The notes under the pieces: model-generated
What the model was told of the DNA's origin: nothing
The model's input: the letters and a program-made list of their open reading frames with translations, nothing else
The model's database searches: none
Translations under genes and position numbers: made by a program
Assembly: GCA_035477595.1 (NCBI GenBank)
Contig: DATIKM010000102.1
Location: forward strand, 1 to 11,316
Source of the DNA: DATIKM01 sp035477595
Lineage (GTDB): Bacteria > Armatimonadota > Chthonomonadetes > Chthonomonadales > CAJBBX01
Reading direction: 5' to 3'
DNA: 11,316 nt
Shown here: positions 5,881 through 11,316 of the stretch, one piece after another
Layout: each line of letters starts with the position of its first letter
How positions within the stretch are numbered: position 1 is the first letter of the stretch

Positions 5881-6959
5881 CGGCGGGCGAGCTGCGACAC
5901 GCCGCGCGCGCCACCCCCGTCGCCTGAAGACCTGGCTGCAGGCTTCGGGATCGAAACCTCGGCGACCACCGGAAGGTGGTCGGAGCCGGGCGCTCGCACA
6001 GCCCATGCTGACACCGGCTCGGCGCCCCGGCCGCACCACACGTAGTCGATGCGCCAGAGCGGCAGGTCGCGCCGGTAGGTGAGACCCCACCCCCGGCCAC
6101 GCTCCGCGAACGCGTCGCGCATCAGGCCGGAGAGGCGCTCGTAGGCCTTCCCCCGCGGCGGCGTGTTGAAGTCGCCGCAGACCACCACCGGCGGACCGGG
6201 CTTGTTCAGCCGCTCGAGCAGGCTGTCCGCCTGACGCACGCGCACCTCTGCCATGCCGCGCGCGTACCTGGCTATACCCGCAGCGTTCTGCGCGATCGAG
6301 CCGCCCCCGAGCGCCGTAACGAAGTGCACGCTCACGACCGTCGCCCGGCGCCCGCCGAGGTTCACGTCCACCGCGAGGGCATCGCGGGCCACGCCGGGCG
6401 GATCGAGCTTCCACGCCCTGGCATTGCCCATCGGAACCCGCGAGCCGATCATCACTGAGCCTCGGCGCACGAACCTGTAGCCGGCGAGGTCGCGGGGCAG
6501 CAGGACCGCGGGACCCTCCCGGCCCTCCGGTCCGACCGCCTCCTGCAGGCACAGCACATGCGGGTTCTGGGCGCGTATCGTCTCCGTCAGCCGCGCCACT
6601 CCGCCGACGCCCCCGTGCAGGTTGTAGGTCATCACGCGCAGGACGCCCTCGCCCGGAGGCCCCGGCGAGCCCCATCGGAAGCCCATCATCGGCCACGCGA
6701 CGATCGCGCAGGCGCCGATGCAGGCGATCGCGCCGCGACCGGAGCGCGCCCACGCACACAGCGGAAGCAGCAGGAGCGCCGGCAGGAGATAGGCCGCCTG
6801 AGGAACGTAGAGGAGGAGCGTCACCGGCCAGGCGACCTCGGCCACGGTGGCCTGGACCGCCCAGAGCGTCCCGACGGCAAGGAGATAGAATGCGCACAGC
6901 CCGCTGGCGAACCGGCGGCGGCGCGCATGACGCAGATCTCGGACGGCTGCGGTCCCCAT
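5877..6959 (-). CDS. Membrane-anchored endonuclease/exonuclease/phosphatase-family protein
   Basis: Product of 360 aa. Three hydrophobic segments at about 20-40, 46-70 and 76-92 anchor the protein, and the catalytic domain occupies about 106-337. The family's metal-dependent phosphodiesterase motifs are all present: T-Y-N-L-H-G-G (N113), L-C-L-Q-E (E140), V-S-V-H-F (H212), C-G-D-F-N-T-P-P (D263, N265), R-I-D-Y-V-W (D305) and G-S-D-H-L-P-V (D327, H328). The fold covers nucleases, sphingomyelinases and phosphatases, and the substrate cannot be told from sequence. The N-terminal membrane segments resemble the YafD-like subgroup; whether the catalytic part faces out is unknown. Start ATG at 6959 has GGGGTGAAG upstream. 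It follows the PP2C-like gene on the same strand by 105 bases, and its TGA overlaps the GTG of the GNAT pseudogene. The last about 20 residues are Gly/Ser/Arg-rich. Confidence 0.9.
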   Translation of the reverse strand: MGTAAVRDLRHARRRRFASGLCAFYLLAVGTLWAVQATVAEVAWPVTLLLYVPQAAYLLPALLLLPLCAWARSGRGAIACIGACAIVAWPMMGFRWGSPGPPGEGVLRVMTYNLHGGVGGVARLTETIRAQNPHVLCLQEAVGPEGREGPAVLLPRDLAGYRFVRRGSVMIGSRVPMGNARAWKLDPPGVARDALAVDVNLGGRRATVVSVHFVTALGGGSIAQNAAGIARYARGMAEVRVRQADSLLERLNKPGPPVVVCGDFNTPPRGKAYERLSGLMRDAFAERGRGWGLTYRRDLPLWRIDYVWCGRGAEPVSAWAVRAPGSDHLPVVAEVSIPKPAARSSGDGGGARGVSQLARR

Positions 6960-7011
6960 GCTGTCAGCTTCACCCCGGCCGGTCGCTGGTCCTTCCGGCT
7001 GATCGGCTGTG

Positions 7012-7026
7012 GCGCCCCGAGGGCGC
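7012..7026. terminator. Candidate hairpin after the PP2C-like gene
   Basis: GCGCCC-CGA-GGGCGC is a perfect 6-bp stem with a 3-base loop, 38 bases past the minus-strand stop at 7065 and before the next minus-strand gene. No T-run follows, so it may be an attenuating or processing structure, or chance. Confidence 0.3.
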
Positions 7027-7064
7027 GCAGGAGGCCGGAGACGCCGCGGGGAACCGTACTCCGG

Positions 7065-7919
7065 TCAGGCCGCCCGCGCCACGAGGGCGGGCTCAGCTTC
7101 CCTGCGTCGCGCCCTCGCGCCCGGCGCCAGAGCCGCTGCGGACGGCGTATCGAGCGCGGCGACCAGCACGACGGCGGGCGCTGCCGGAGCGCAGGCCATG
7201 TGCAGCAGCGCCTCGATGCGACCGGTGGCCTCGCGCTCGTTGCGGGAGACGGCGAGCGCGCCGCTGAGCGCGTCGCCGCCGCGCAGCAGACGCCGGACGG
7301 CCTCCGCGGCGCTGGCGTTGTGGAGGATCAGGCGGCGCACCCGCGCGTGCGCCACGCTGATGCGCAGGCGCTCCAGGGCATCCAGACCGGTCAGCAGCGG
7401 GCCGGCGCTGCGATCATGCGTGTGGCAGGGGGCGTCGAGCGCGCGACCCGAGGCATCCTCGACATGGAGCCCGGTCGCGCCTAGCGAGGCGCAGGTGAGC
7501 ATGTCTGGCGTGCAGAGCGCCACCCGCAGCGCGCAGTCCAGATCGTGCGGTGAGACGCGCAGGCGTTCCGCGGCCGCCATGAGGGCCGCGCGCGCCGCAT
7601 GACACGCGCACATGAGCAGACTGCTGGCGTCCGCCGGGCGTCGCGGCGCGCCGTTGGCCTCGGCACGCTTGCGAACGCACTTGGCGGCGTGGCGCGTCGC
7701 GATGGCCGCGCCGGCCGCGCCGCGCGGCGCATCGGCCCCGTCCGCGATGGCGGAGACCAGTACGCCGCCGGGCAGGACATCCCAGAACACCGCGGAACCG
7801 CCCTCGGCGCCCGCGTCTCCTTCGAGAGCTGCGGATGCGGCGCGCCACTGGCGCAGCGGCACGCTTACCATGGAGGCGTCGGCCAGCGCACTGCGGACCG
7901 GCATTTCGGCTACCGGCAT
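7065..7919 (-). CDS. PP2C-like (PPM) protein, probably catalytically degenerate
   Basis: Product of 284 aa. The segment V-S-A-I-A-D-G-A-D-A-P-R-G-A-A-G (D60) matches the first metal-binding motif of PP2C_2-type phosphatases, V-A-D-G-x-G-S-A-x-x-x-x-x-G. This is followed by the usual long helix. The later G-D-G motif reads G-A-T-G (148-150) and the C-terminal D-[DN]-x-[TA] metal motif reads A-P-A-V (247-250), so at least two of the metal ligands appear lost and a binding or regulatory role is likelier than phosphatase activity. Ala is very abundant. Start ATG at 7919 is chosen because GAGGGGGAC lies about 8 bases upstream; the longer open frame to 8036 has no such support. It heads the minus-strand unit with the EEP-family gene and is divergent from the HEAT/thioredoxin gene. 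The family call rests on one good motif and overall layout. Confidence 0.6.
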   Translation of the reverse strand: MPVAEMPVRSALADASMVSVPLRQWRAASAALEGDAGAEGGSAVFWDVLPGGVLVSAIADGADAPRGAAGAAIATRHAAKCVRKRAEANGAPRRPADASSLLMCACHAARAALMAAAERLRVSPHDLDCALRVALCTPDMLTCASLGATGLHVEDASGRALDAPCHTHDRSAGPLLTGLDALERLRISVAHARVRRLILHNASAAEAVRRLLRGGDALSGALAVSRNEREATGRIEALLHMACAPAAPAVVLVAALDTPSAAALAPGARARRREAEPALVARAA

Positions 7920-8156
7920 GTTGGGTCCCCCTCGGTCAAAATGCGCGGGTGGGCGGGCGTCGTATAGGCAAGCGGCACGGCGCTGGACTGCCGTGCTCGC
8001 GAGCGCACCAGGGCGAGGGGGAGGCTCGAGGAGCACCGGAGTGTCCTCGAACGCGTCATCGCGCCAGACGTTGGGATTATCGGCAGGCGTGGAAGCGCGC
8101 TTTACCAGTATTCGTACCAGCTATTGACTCGCGGCTTGCGCGACGGGAGGGTGACG
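7920..8156. promoter_or_regulatory. Divergent intergenic region between the PP2C-like and HEAT/thioredoxin genes
   Basis: This 237-bp stretch carries no gene I can support. On the minus strand TATACG (7961-7966) could be a -10 box for the PP2C-like gene, about 42 bases from its ATG, but no -35 fits. On the plus side TACCAG occurs twice, at 8103 and 8115, a 12-bp direct spacing just upstream of the HEAT/thioredoxin gene. Both are weak. Confidence 0.25.
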
Positions 8157-9410
8157 ATGGACTGCTTGCCGCCGCGGCTCAGGTGGGTCCGCAACCGTGC
8201 GGGCAGGCTCCTATCGGTGGAGGGCTTCCACGCAGAGGAGGACCGCTTCCGAGGCGGGCTGAGGCGCTCCGACAGAGCCGGTCTCACCAGGCTGGGCGTG
8301 CTGCTGGGCGTCCTCCTGGTGGGGGTGGTGGGGCTGGCGGTCCGGACGATGCTCTGGCACCCGGGCCGCCACGAGCCCGCCAGCCCGTTCGATGGCAACT
8401 ACAAGACGGCGACGCTCGCCATGCAGGAGCGGCTGGCAGGACTGCCCCCGGCCGAGCGGCTTCACCACGCCCTCCGCTACGTGGATGATCGGCGCTACGC
8501 GGCGCGCTTCGCCGCGGTGGACGCGCTGGGCGACCTGCAAGGCGACGACGCCGCTGACGCCCTGGAGCGCGCCTTCCTCGACAGCAGCTCCCTCGTGCGG
8601 CAGCGCGCGCTGGAGCGCCTCCATGTGCTGGACCGGGAGCGCGGAGTCCGGCTGCTCCTCGCGGGGCTGCTGGACCACGACGTCTGGCTGCGCCACACCG
8701 CCGCCATGCAGCTTCGCACCCTGGCCCAGCTCGACCCGCCGCGGGTCGGGAAGGAGGTCGTGCCCGCTCTGGTCGCTGCGCTCAACGACCCCGAGGAGGT
8801 GGTCGTGCAGATGGCGACCGGCGCGCTCCGCAGCATCAGCGGTAAGCCGTGGGTGTACCGGGTACGCGATCCCGTGGCGACGCGACAGGCGGTGGTCGCA
8901 CAGTGGCGCCGCTGGTGGTCCGAGAACCGCGCGTCATGGCCCGGGGACCCCGATCTCGCTAGCGTACGCCCGATCGCGCCGGCTCGGGCCGATCCCGCGC
9001 CCAGCTTCCAGGCGGTCGCGCTCGATGGGCGACGGTTCAGCCTTCGCGGGCAGGAAGGCCGCATCACGCTGTTGTATTTCTGGGCTACGTGGTGCAGCGC
9101 TTGCCGCCCGGCGCTGCCCGGGCTCACCGGGATCGCGCGCCGGTACGGCCCGCGTGGAGTGGACGTGCTGGGCCTCGCGACTGGCGAGCGCATGGGTGCC
9201 GCCGCGCTGCGCGAGTGGCTGAGCAATGAGGGCGTCGGGTTTCCCGTGGCGCTCACGCCGGAGCCTGTGGCGCTCGCATTCGGCGACATTGAGGAGGTGC
9301 CGGTGACCGTACTGATCGACCGCAAGGGAATGGTCCGCTACCGCTGGGAGGGCGAGCGCGACCTGAGCACGGTGCAGGCAGGTGTTGAGCGGGTCCTGGC
9401 GGAGCAATGA
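8157..9410 (+). CDS. Membrane-anchored HEAT-repeat/thioredoxin-like (TlpA/ResA type) fusion protein
   Basis: Product of 417 aa. A basic N-terminus (about 1-42) precedes a single membrane segment at 43-62 (V-L-L-G-V-L-L-V-G-V-V-G-L-A-V within it), predicting a type II anchor with the rest outside. Residues about 112-228 form three to four HEAT-like helical repeats (A-A-V-D-A-L-G-D-L, V-R-Q-R-A-L-E-R-L, L-R-H-T-A-A-M-Q-L, V-V-Q-M-A-T-G-A-L). Residues about 280-417 are a redoxin domain with F-W-A-T-W-C-S-A-C-R-P (C313 and C316) and a cis-Pro-type V-P-V-T-V-L-I-D at 381-388. TlpA-like domains reduce or handle disulfides in exported proteins; HEAT repeats bind partners. The start ATG at 8157 has GGGAGG 6 bases upstream, better than the TTG at 8124. 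Its stop overlaps the GH43 start as ATGA, so the two are translationally coupled. Confidence 0.88.
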   Translation: MDCLPPRLRWVRNRAGRLLSVEGFHAEEDRFRGGLRRSDRAGLTRLGVLLGVLLVGVVGLAVRTMLWHPGRHEPASPFDGNYKTATLAMQERLAGLPPAERLHHALRYVDDRRYAARFAAVDALGDLQGDDAADALERAFLDSSSLVRQRALERLHVLDRERGVRLLLAGLLDHDVWLRHTAAMQLRTLAQLDPPRVGKEVVPALVAALNDPEEVVVQMATGALRSISGKPWVYRVRDPVATRQAVVAQWRRWWSENRASWPGDPDLASVRPIAPARADPAPSFQAVALDGRRFSLRGQEGRITLLYFWATWCSACRPALPGLTGIARRYGPRGVDVLGLATGERMGAAALREWLSNEGVGFPVALTPEPVALAFGDIEEVPVTVLIDRKGMVRYRWEGERDLSTVQAGVERVLAEQ

Positions 9411-10402
9411 GGACCGCCATGCTTGTGGTAGCTCTGTTCGCTCTGACCGCGACCACGGAGTCGGGCAACGGCAGCTCGCCCCCCGCCACCTTCACCAACC
9501 CCGTCTGGGATCGCGACTGCCCGGACCCCTTCGTGCTGGCGTACGGCGGCCGTTTCTACGCGTACGCGACCGAGACCGCAGCCGTGGGCAGGGGGTTCCA
9601 GGTACTGGAGTCGACCGACCTGGTGCGTTGGACCCACCGCGGCCTCGCCTACCGTCCGCCGTGGTCGGACGTTCACTACTGGGCCCCGGAGGTCGTCCGG
9701 CACCGCGGGCGGTTCCACATGACCTACTCGGCGAGGAACCCGGCGACCGGCAAGCACGACATCGGCATCGCCACGGCGGCATCGCCGGTCGGACCCTTCA
9801 CGCACCGGGCGATCCTCGTGCGCGGCGACGACAACCGCGTGGGCGTCATAGACGCCACCATCTTCTTCGACCGCGATCGCACGCCGTATCTCATCTACTC
9901 CGAGGAGGACCCCCGCAGCATCGTGTTGCGACGCCTCGCGCCCGACCTCGACCGCGTCGTGGGCCCGCGCGTCGTGCTGCTGCGGCCCGACCGTGAGATC
10001 GAGCGAGGGATCGTCGAGGCGCCGACGATGGTGCTCCGCCGCGGCGTCTATCATCTGTTCTACTCGTCTGGCTGGTTCCAGTCCTACAAGGCCGACGCCT
10101 GCTACGCTGTGTACAGCGCCACCTCGCGGTCGCTGACGGGTCCCTTCACGAAGGACACCAGGCCACTCATCCAGACGGTCCCCGGCGCCGTGTACGGACC
10201 GGGCCACCAGAGCATCGTTTCGCTGCCGGGCGGCGAGTACTGGATGGTCTACCACGGATGGGACGCTCGCGGCGAGCCGCTCTACGGGAGGAACCCGGCC
10301 GGGCGCACCCTGCGGATCGACCGGATGGTGTGGATCGGCGACGTGCCGGTTGCAGACGGGCCGACGACCTCGCCCCGACCCGCTCCCCGCGCTCGTCGCT
10401 AA
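9407..10402 (+). CDS. Secreted glycoside hydrolase family 43 protein (arabinanase/beta-xylosidase type)
   Basis: Product of 331 aa with a short signal peptide (about 1-19). The GH43 five-bladed propeller catalytic set is complete: the general base in D-C-P-D-P-F (D40), the pKa-modulating Asp in G-V-I-D-A-T-I-F-F (D149) and the general acid in G-I-V-E-A-P-T-M (E204). W-A-P-E-V (92-96) and G-P-G-H-Q-S-I (H267) are further family signatures. GH43 enzymes hydrolyse alpha-L-arabinofuranosyl or beta-D-xylosyl linkages in plant hemicellulose and pectin side chains; the exact specificity cannot be read. Length covers one catalytic domain with no carbohydrate-binding module, and a Pro/Arg-rich tail follows. 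ATG overlaps the upstream TGA (ATGA), with GGCGGAG just before it. The DUF5060 gene follows 22 bases later, so three genes form an operon. Confidence 0.94.
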   Translation: MRTAMLVVALFALTATTESGNGSSPPATFTNPVWDRDCPDPFVLAYGGRFYAYATETAAVGRGFQVLESTDLVRWTHRGLAYRPPWSDVHYWAPEVVRHRGRFHMTYSARNPATGKHDIGIATAASPVGPFTHRAILVRGDDNRVGVIDATIFFDRDRTPYLIYSEEDPRSIVLRRLAPDLDRVVGPRVVLLRPDREIERGIVEAPTMVLRRGVYHLFYSSGWFQSYKADACYAVYSATSRSLTGPFTKDTRPLIQTVPGAVYGPGHQSIVSLPGGEYWMVYHGWDARGEPLYGRNPAGRTLRIDRMVWIGDVPVADGPTTSPRPAPRARR

Positions 10403-10424
10403 GCGAGGAAGGGGGGCGGCCGTA

Positions 10425-10742
10425 GTGGTCTGGGTGATCGCGCTCGTCGCGTTGGCGCCCGCCTCCGCGCCTGCCTCGGGCTCCGCCGAGACGTGGCGGC
10501 GCTGGGAGGCGGAGCTCCGCAGCTCACGCACGTATGCGATGCCCTGCGCCGATGTGAGCGTGAGCGTCTCCTACGAGGGGCCCTCGGGTCGGCGGTTCAC
10601 CGGACTCGCGTTCTGGGACGGCGGTGACACGTTCCGCCTGCGCGCGGCCTTCCCCACTGCCGGGATCTGGCGATGGCGGACCTATCTTACGATAGCTCGT
10701 TCGATGTCGCCAACACCCAACCTGCATGGAGAGCACAGCTAG
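10425..10742 (+). CDS. Secreted DUF5060-domain protein, 3'-truncated glycosidase remnant
   Basis: Product of 105 aa from the GTG at 10425, with GAGGAAGGGGGG upstream. Residues about 2-22 are a signal peptide. From about residue 24 the sequence W-E-A-E-L then D-V-S-V-S-V-S-Y-E-G-P-S-G, A-F-W-D-G-G-D-T-F-R-L-R and G-I-W-R-W-R-T matches DUF5060, the immunoglobulin-like N-terminal domain normally followed by a DUF4038/TIM-barrel glycosidase. The similarity fades after R-W-R-T (about 10682), and a stop at 10740-10742 ends the frame, so the catalytic part is missing. The last about 20 residues are not typical, though N-L-H-G may be a trace of the original. It is 22 bases after the GH43 gene and would have been its operon partner. 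Either a rearrangement or an assembly join could have removed the 3' part. Confidence 0.7.
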   Translation: MVWVIALVALAPASAPASGSAETWRRWEAELRSSRTYAMPCADVSVSVSYEGPSGRRFTGLAFWDGGDTFRLRAAFPTAGIWRWRTYLTIARSMSPTPNLHGEHS

Positions 10743-11316
10743 CTCCGCTCTCCACGAACTCGCCCGGCAGTAGGGAGTGGAGGTCCACCCAGGAGGCGGC
10801 CGTTCCGCGCCAGAGGGAGGCACGCTCCGAGCCTCCGACCTCCGCATGCCCTACCTGCTGCCCGCCCGAGATGCAATATGCCTGCGATTCGCTGGCCCCG
10901 GCGGGATGGATGTCCACCCAGGAGGCGGCCGTTCCGCGCCACAGGGAGGCGCGCTCCGAACCTGCGAGTTCCGCAAAGCCTACCTGCTGCCCGCCTGAGA
11001 CGCCATGCGCCAACGATCGGCTGGCCCCGGAGGGATGGAGGTCCACCCAGGAGGCGGCCGTTCCGCGCCAGAGGGAGGCGCGCAGCGTACCTCCGACATC
11101 GGCCCACCCTACCTGCTGCCCGCCTGAGACGCCATGCGCGTACGATTCGCTGGCCCCGGCGGGAGTGAGGTCCACCCAGGAGGCGGCCGTTCCGTTCCAG
11201 AGGGAGGCGCGGAACGAACCTGCGACCTCGGCAACGCCTACCTGCTGCCCGCCCGCGACCCCAAGTTCCACCGAATGGCTGGCCCCAGCGGGATGCAGGC
11301 CCACCCAGGAGGCGGC
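10687..11316 (-). CDS. 43-residue repeat protein, C-terminal part (5' end beyond window)
   Basis: The frame is open to the right edge and stops at TAA (10687-10689), giving 209 visible residues. It is built of 43-residue units of the form G-T-A-A-S-W-V-D-L-x-P-x-G-A-S, then G-V-S-G-G-Q-Q-V-G, then R-A-S-L-W-R. Three complete units and one nearly complete unit are visible, plus the start of a final unit that changes to S-W-V-D-L-H-S-L-L-P-G-E-F. Repeats with regular Gly, Trp and short strands suggest an extracellular beta-propeller-like array, as in HAF-type repeat proteins; this is an inference. The last about 20 residues (after E-S-G-A-S) do not resemble a normal repeat-protein C-terminus, so the gene may be cut short where it meets the DUF5060 gene; the two frames overlap by 56 bases tail to tail. 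The GTG at 11304 lies inside a repeat and is not the start. Confidence 0.75.
   Translation of the reverse strand, partial: AASWVGLHPAGASHSVELGVAGGQQVGVAEVAGSFRASLWNGTAASWVDLTPAGASESYAHGVSGGQQVGWADVGGTLRASLWRGTAASWVDLHPSGASRSLAHGVSGGQQVGFAELAGSERASLWRGTAASWVDIHPAGASESQAYCISGGQQVGHAEVGGSERASLWRGTAASWVDLHSLLPGEFVESGASCALHAGWVLATSNELS
10727..10754. terminator. Palindromic hairpin between convergent genes
   Basis: TGGAGAGC (10727-10734) and GCTCTCCA (10747-10754) form a perfect 8-bp stem around a 12-base loop that contains the self-complementary AGCTAGCT (10737-10744). It lies at the tail-to-tail meeting point of the DUF5060 and repeat-protein genes and includes the DUF5060 stop codon. It could act as a bidirectional terminator, though no T-run flanks it, or mark a rearrangement site. 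Confidence 0.45.
10785..11316. repeat. Tandem 129-bp coding repeats
   Basis: The string CCACCCAGGAGGCGGC begins at 10785, 10914, 11043, 11172 and 11301, exactly 129 bp apart each time, giving four full units and the start of a fifth at the edge. Within each unit two blocks are almost unchanged at DNA level: the one coding G-T-A-A-S-W-V-D and the one (CTACCTGCTGCCCGCC) coding G-G-Q-Q-V-G. The stretches between vary by substitutions only, so length is strictly kept. This array encodes the 43-residue repeats of the minus-strand protein. Confidence 0.95.

Noticed and set aside
5809..6897. 362-residue minus-strand frame overlapping the EEP-family gene
   Set aside because: It overlaps the motif-complete EEP-family gene in another frame. 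Only its last residues are meaningful, being the GNAT pseudogene start before its first stop.
10350..10424. Upstream start (ATG 10350) for the DUF5060 gene
   Set aside because: It would overlap the GH43 coding end out of frame and put a charged stretch before the signal peptide; the GTG at 10425 has a good binding site and gives a proper signal peptide.
10785..11316. CRISPR-like array
   Set aside because: The 129-bp units are coding, in frame, and have no short spacer/repeat alternation.

Overview
The window is very GC-rich, densely coded bacterial DNA with strong GC bias at third codon positions, many GTG starts and good Shine-Dalgarno sites. It carries no rRNA, tRNA, transposase, CRISPR array or recognisable defence or phage module. 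The gene mix is a secreted BNR/sialidase-like protein, a GH43 glycosidase, a DUF5060 fragment, a cobamide-methyltransferase-like member of the uroporphyrinogen decarboxylase superfamily, a YprB-type exonuclease next to fmt, and a secreted-type 43-residue repeat protein. This fits a saccharolytic environmental bacterium, most likely Armatimonadota-like. That placement is an inference from gene content only; Planctomycetota, Acidobacteriota or Chloroflexota are not excluded.

Layout. (1) About 1-3284, minus strand: a DEDDh exonuclease of the YprB type, methionyl-tRNA formyltransferase (fmt), a BNR-repeat sialidase-like secreted protein, and possibly the first codons of another gene at the left edge. 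(2) 3399-4430, plus strand: a divergently transcribed URO-D/MtaA-like protein with an H-x-C...C zinc signature. (3) 4675-5340, plus strand: a STAS-domain protein followed by a 68-residue five-cysteine protein. (4) 5345-7919, minus strand: a degenerate PP2C-like protein, a membrane-anchored endonuclease/exonuclease/phosphatase-family protein, and a GNAT acetyltransferase pseudogene that still overlaps the upstream stop codon by 4 bases (GTGA) but carries two stops and a frameshift. (5) 8157-10742, plus strand: a membrane-anchored HEAT-repeat/thioredoxin (TlpA-like) fusion, a secreted GH43 glycosidase overlapping it by ATGA, and a secreted DUF5060 protein cut short after its first domain. (6) 10687-11316, minus strand: the C-terminal end of a protein built from near-identical 129-bp (43-residue) repeats, running off the right edge and meeting the DUF5060 gene tail to tail.

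How the genes fit together. The 8157-10742 cluster looks like an envelope or secreted glycan-use operon with a redox or quality-control protein attached. The left operon joins core translation initiation (fmt) and nucleic-acid processing to a secreted sialidase-like protein. The most unusual spots are the decayed but still coupled GNAT gene, the HEAT-thioredoxin fusion tied to GH43, the pseudophosphatase-like PP2C protein, the STAS/small-cysteine pair, and the junction near 10.7 kb where two convergent genes both seem to have lost their 3' ends. I did not find a clearly new multi-gene system.
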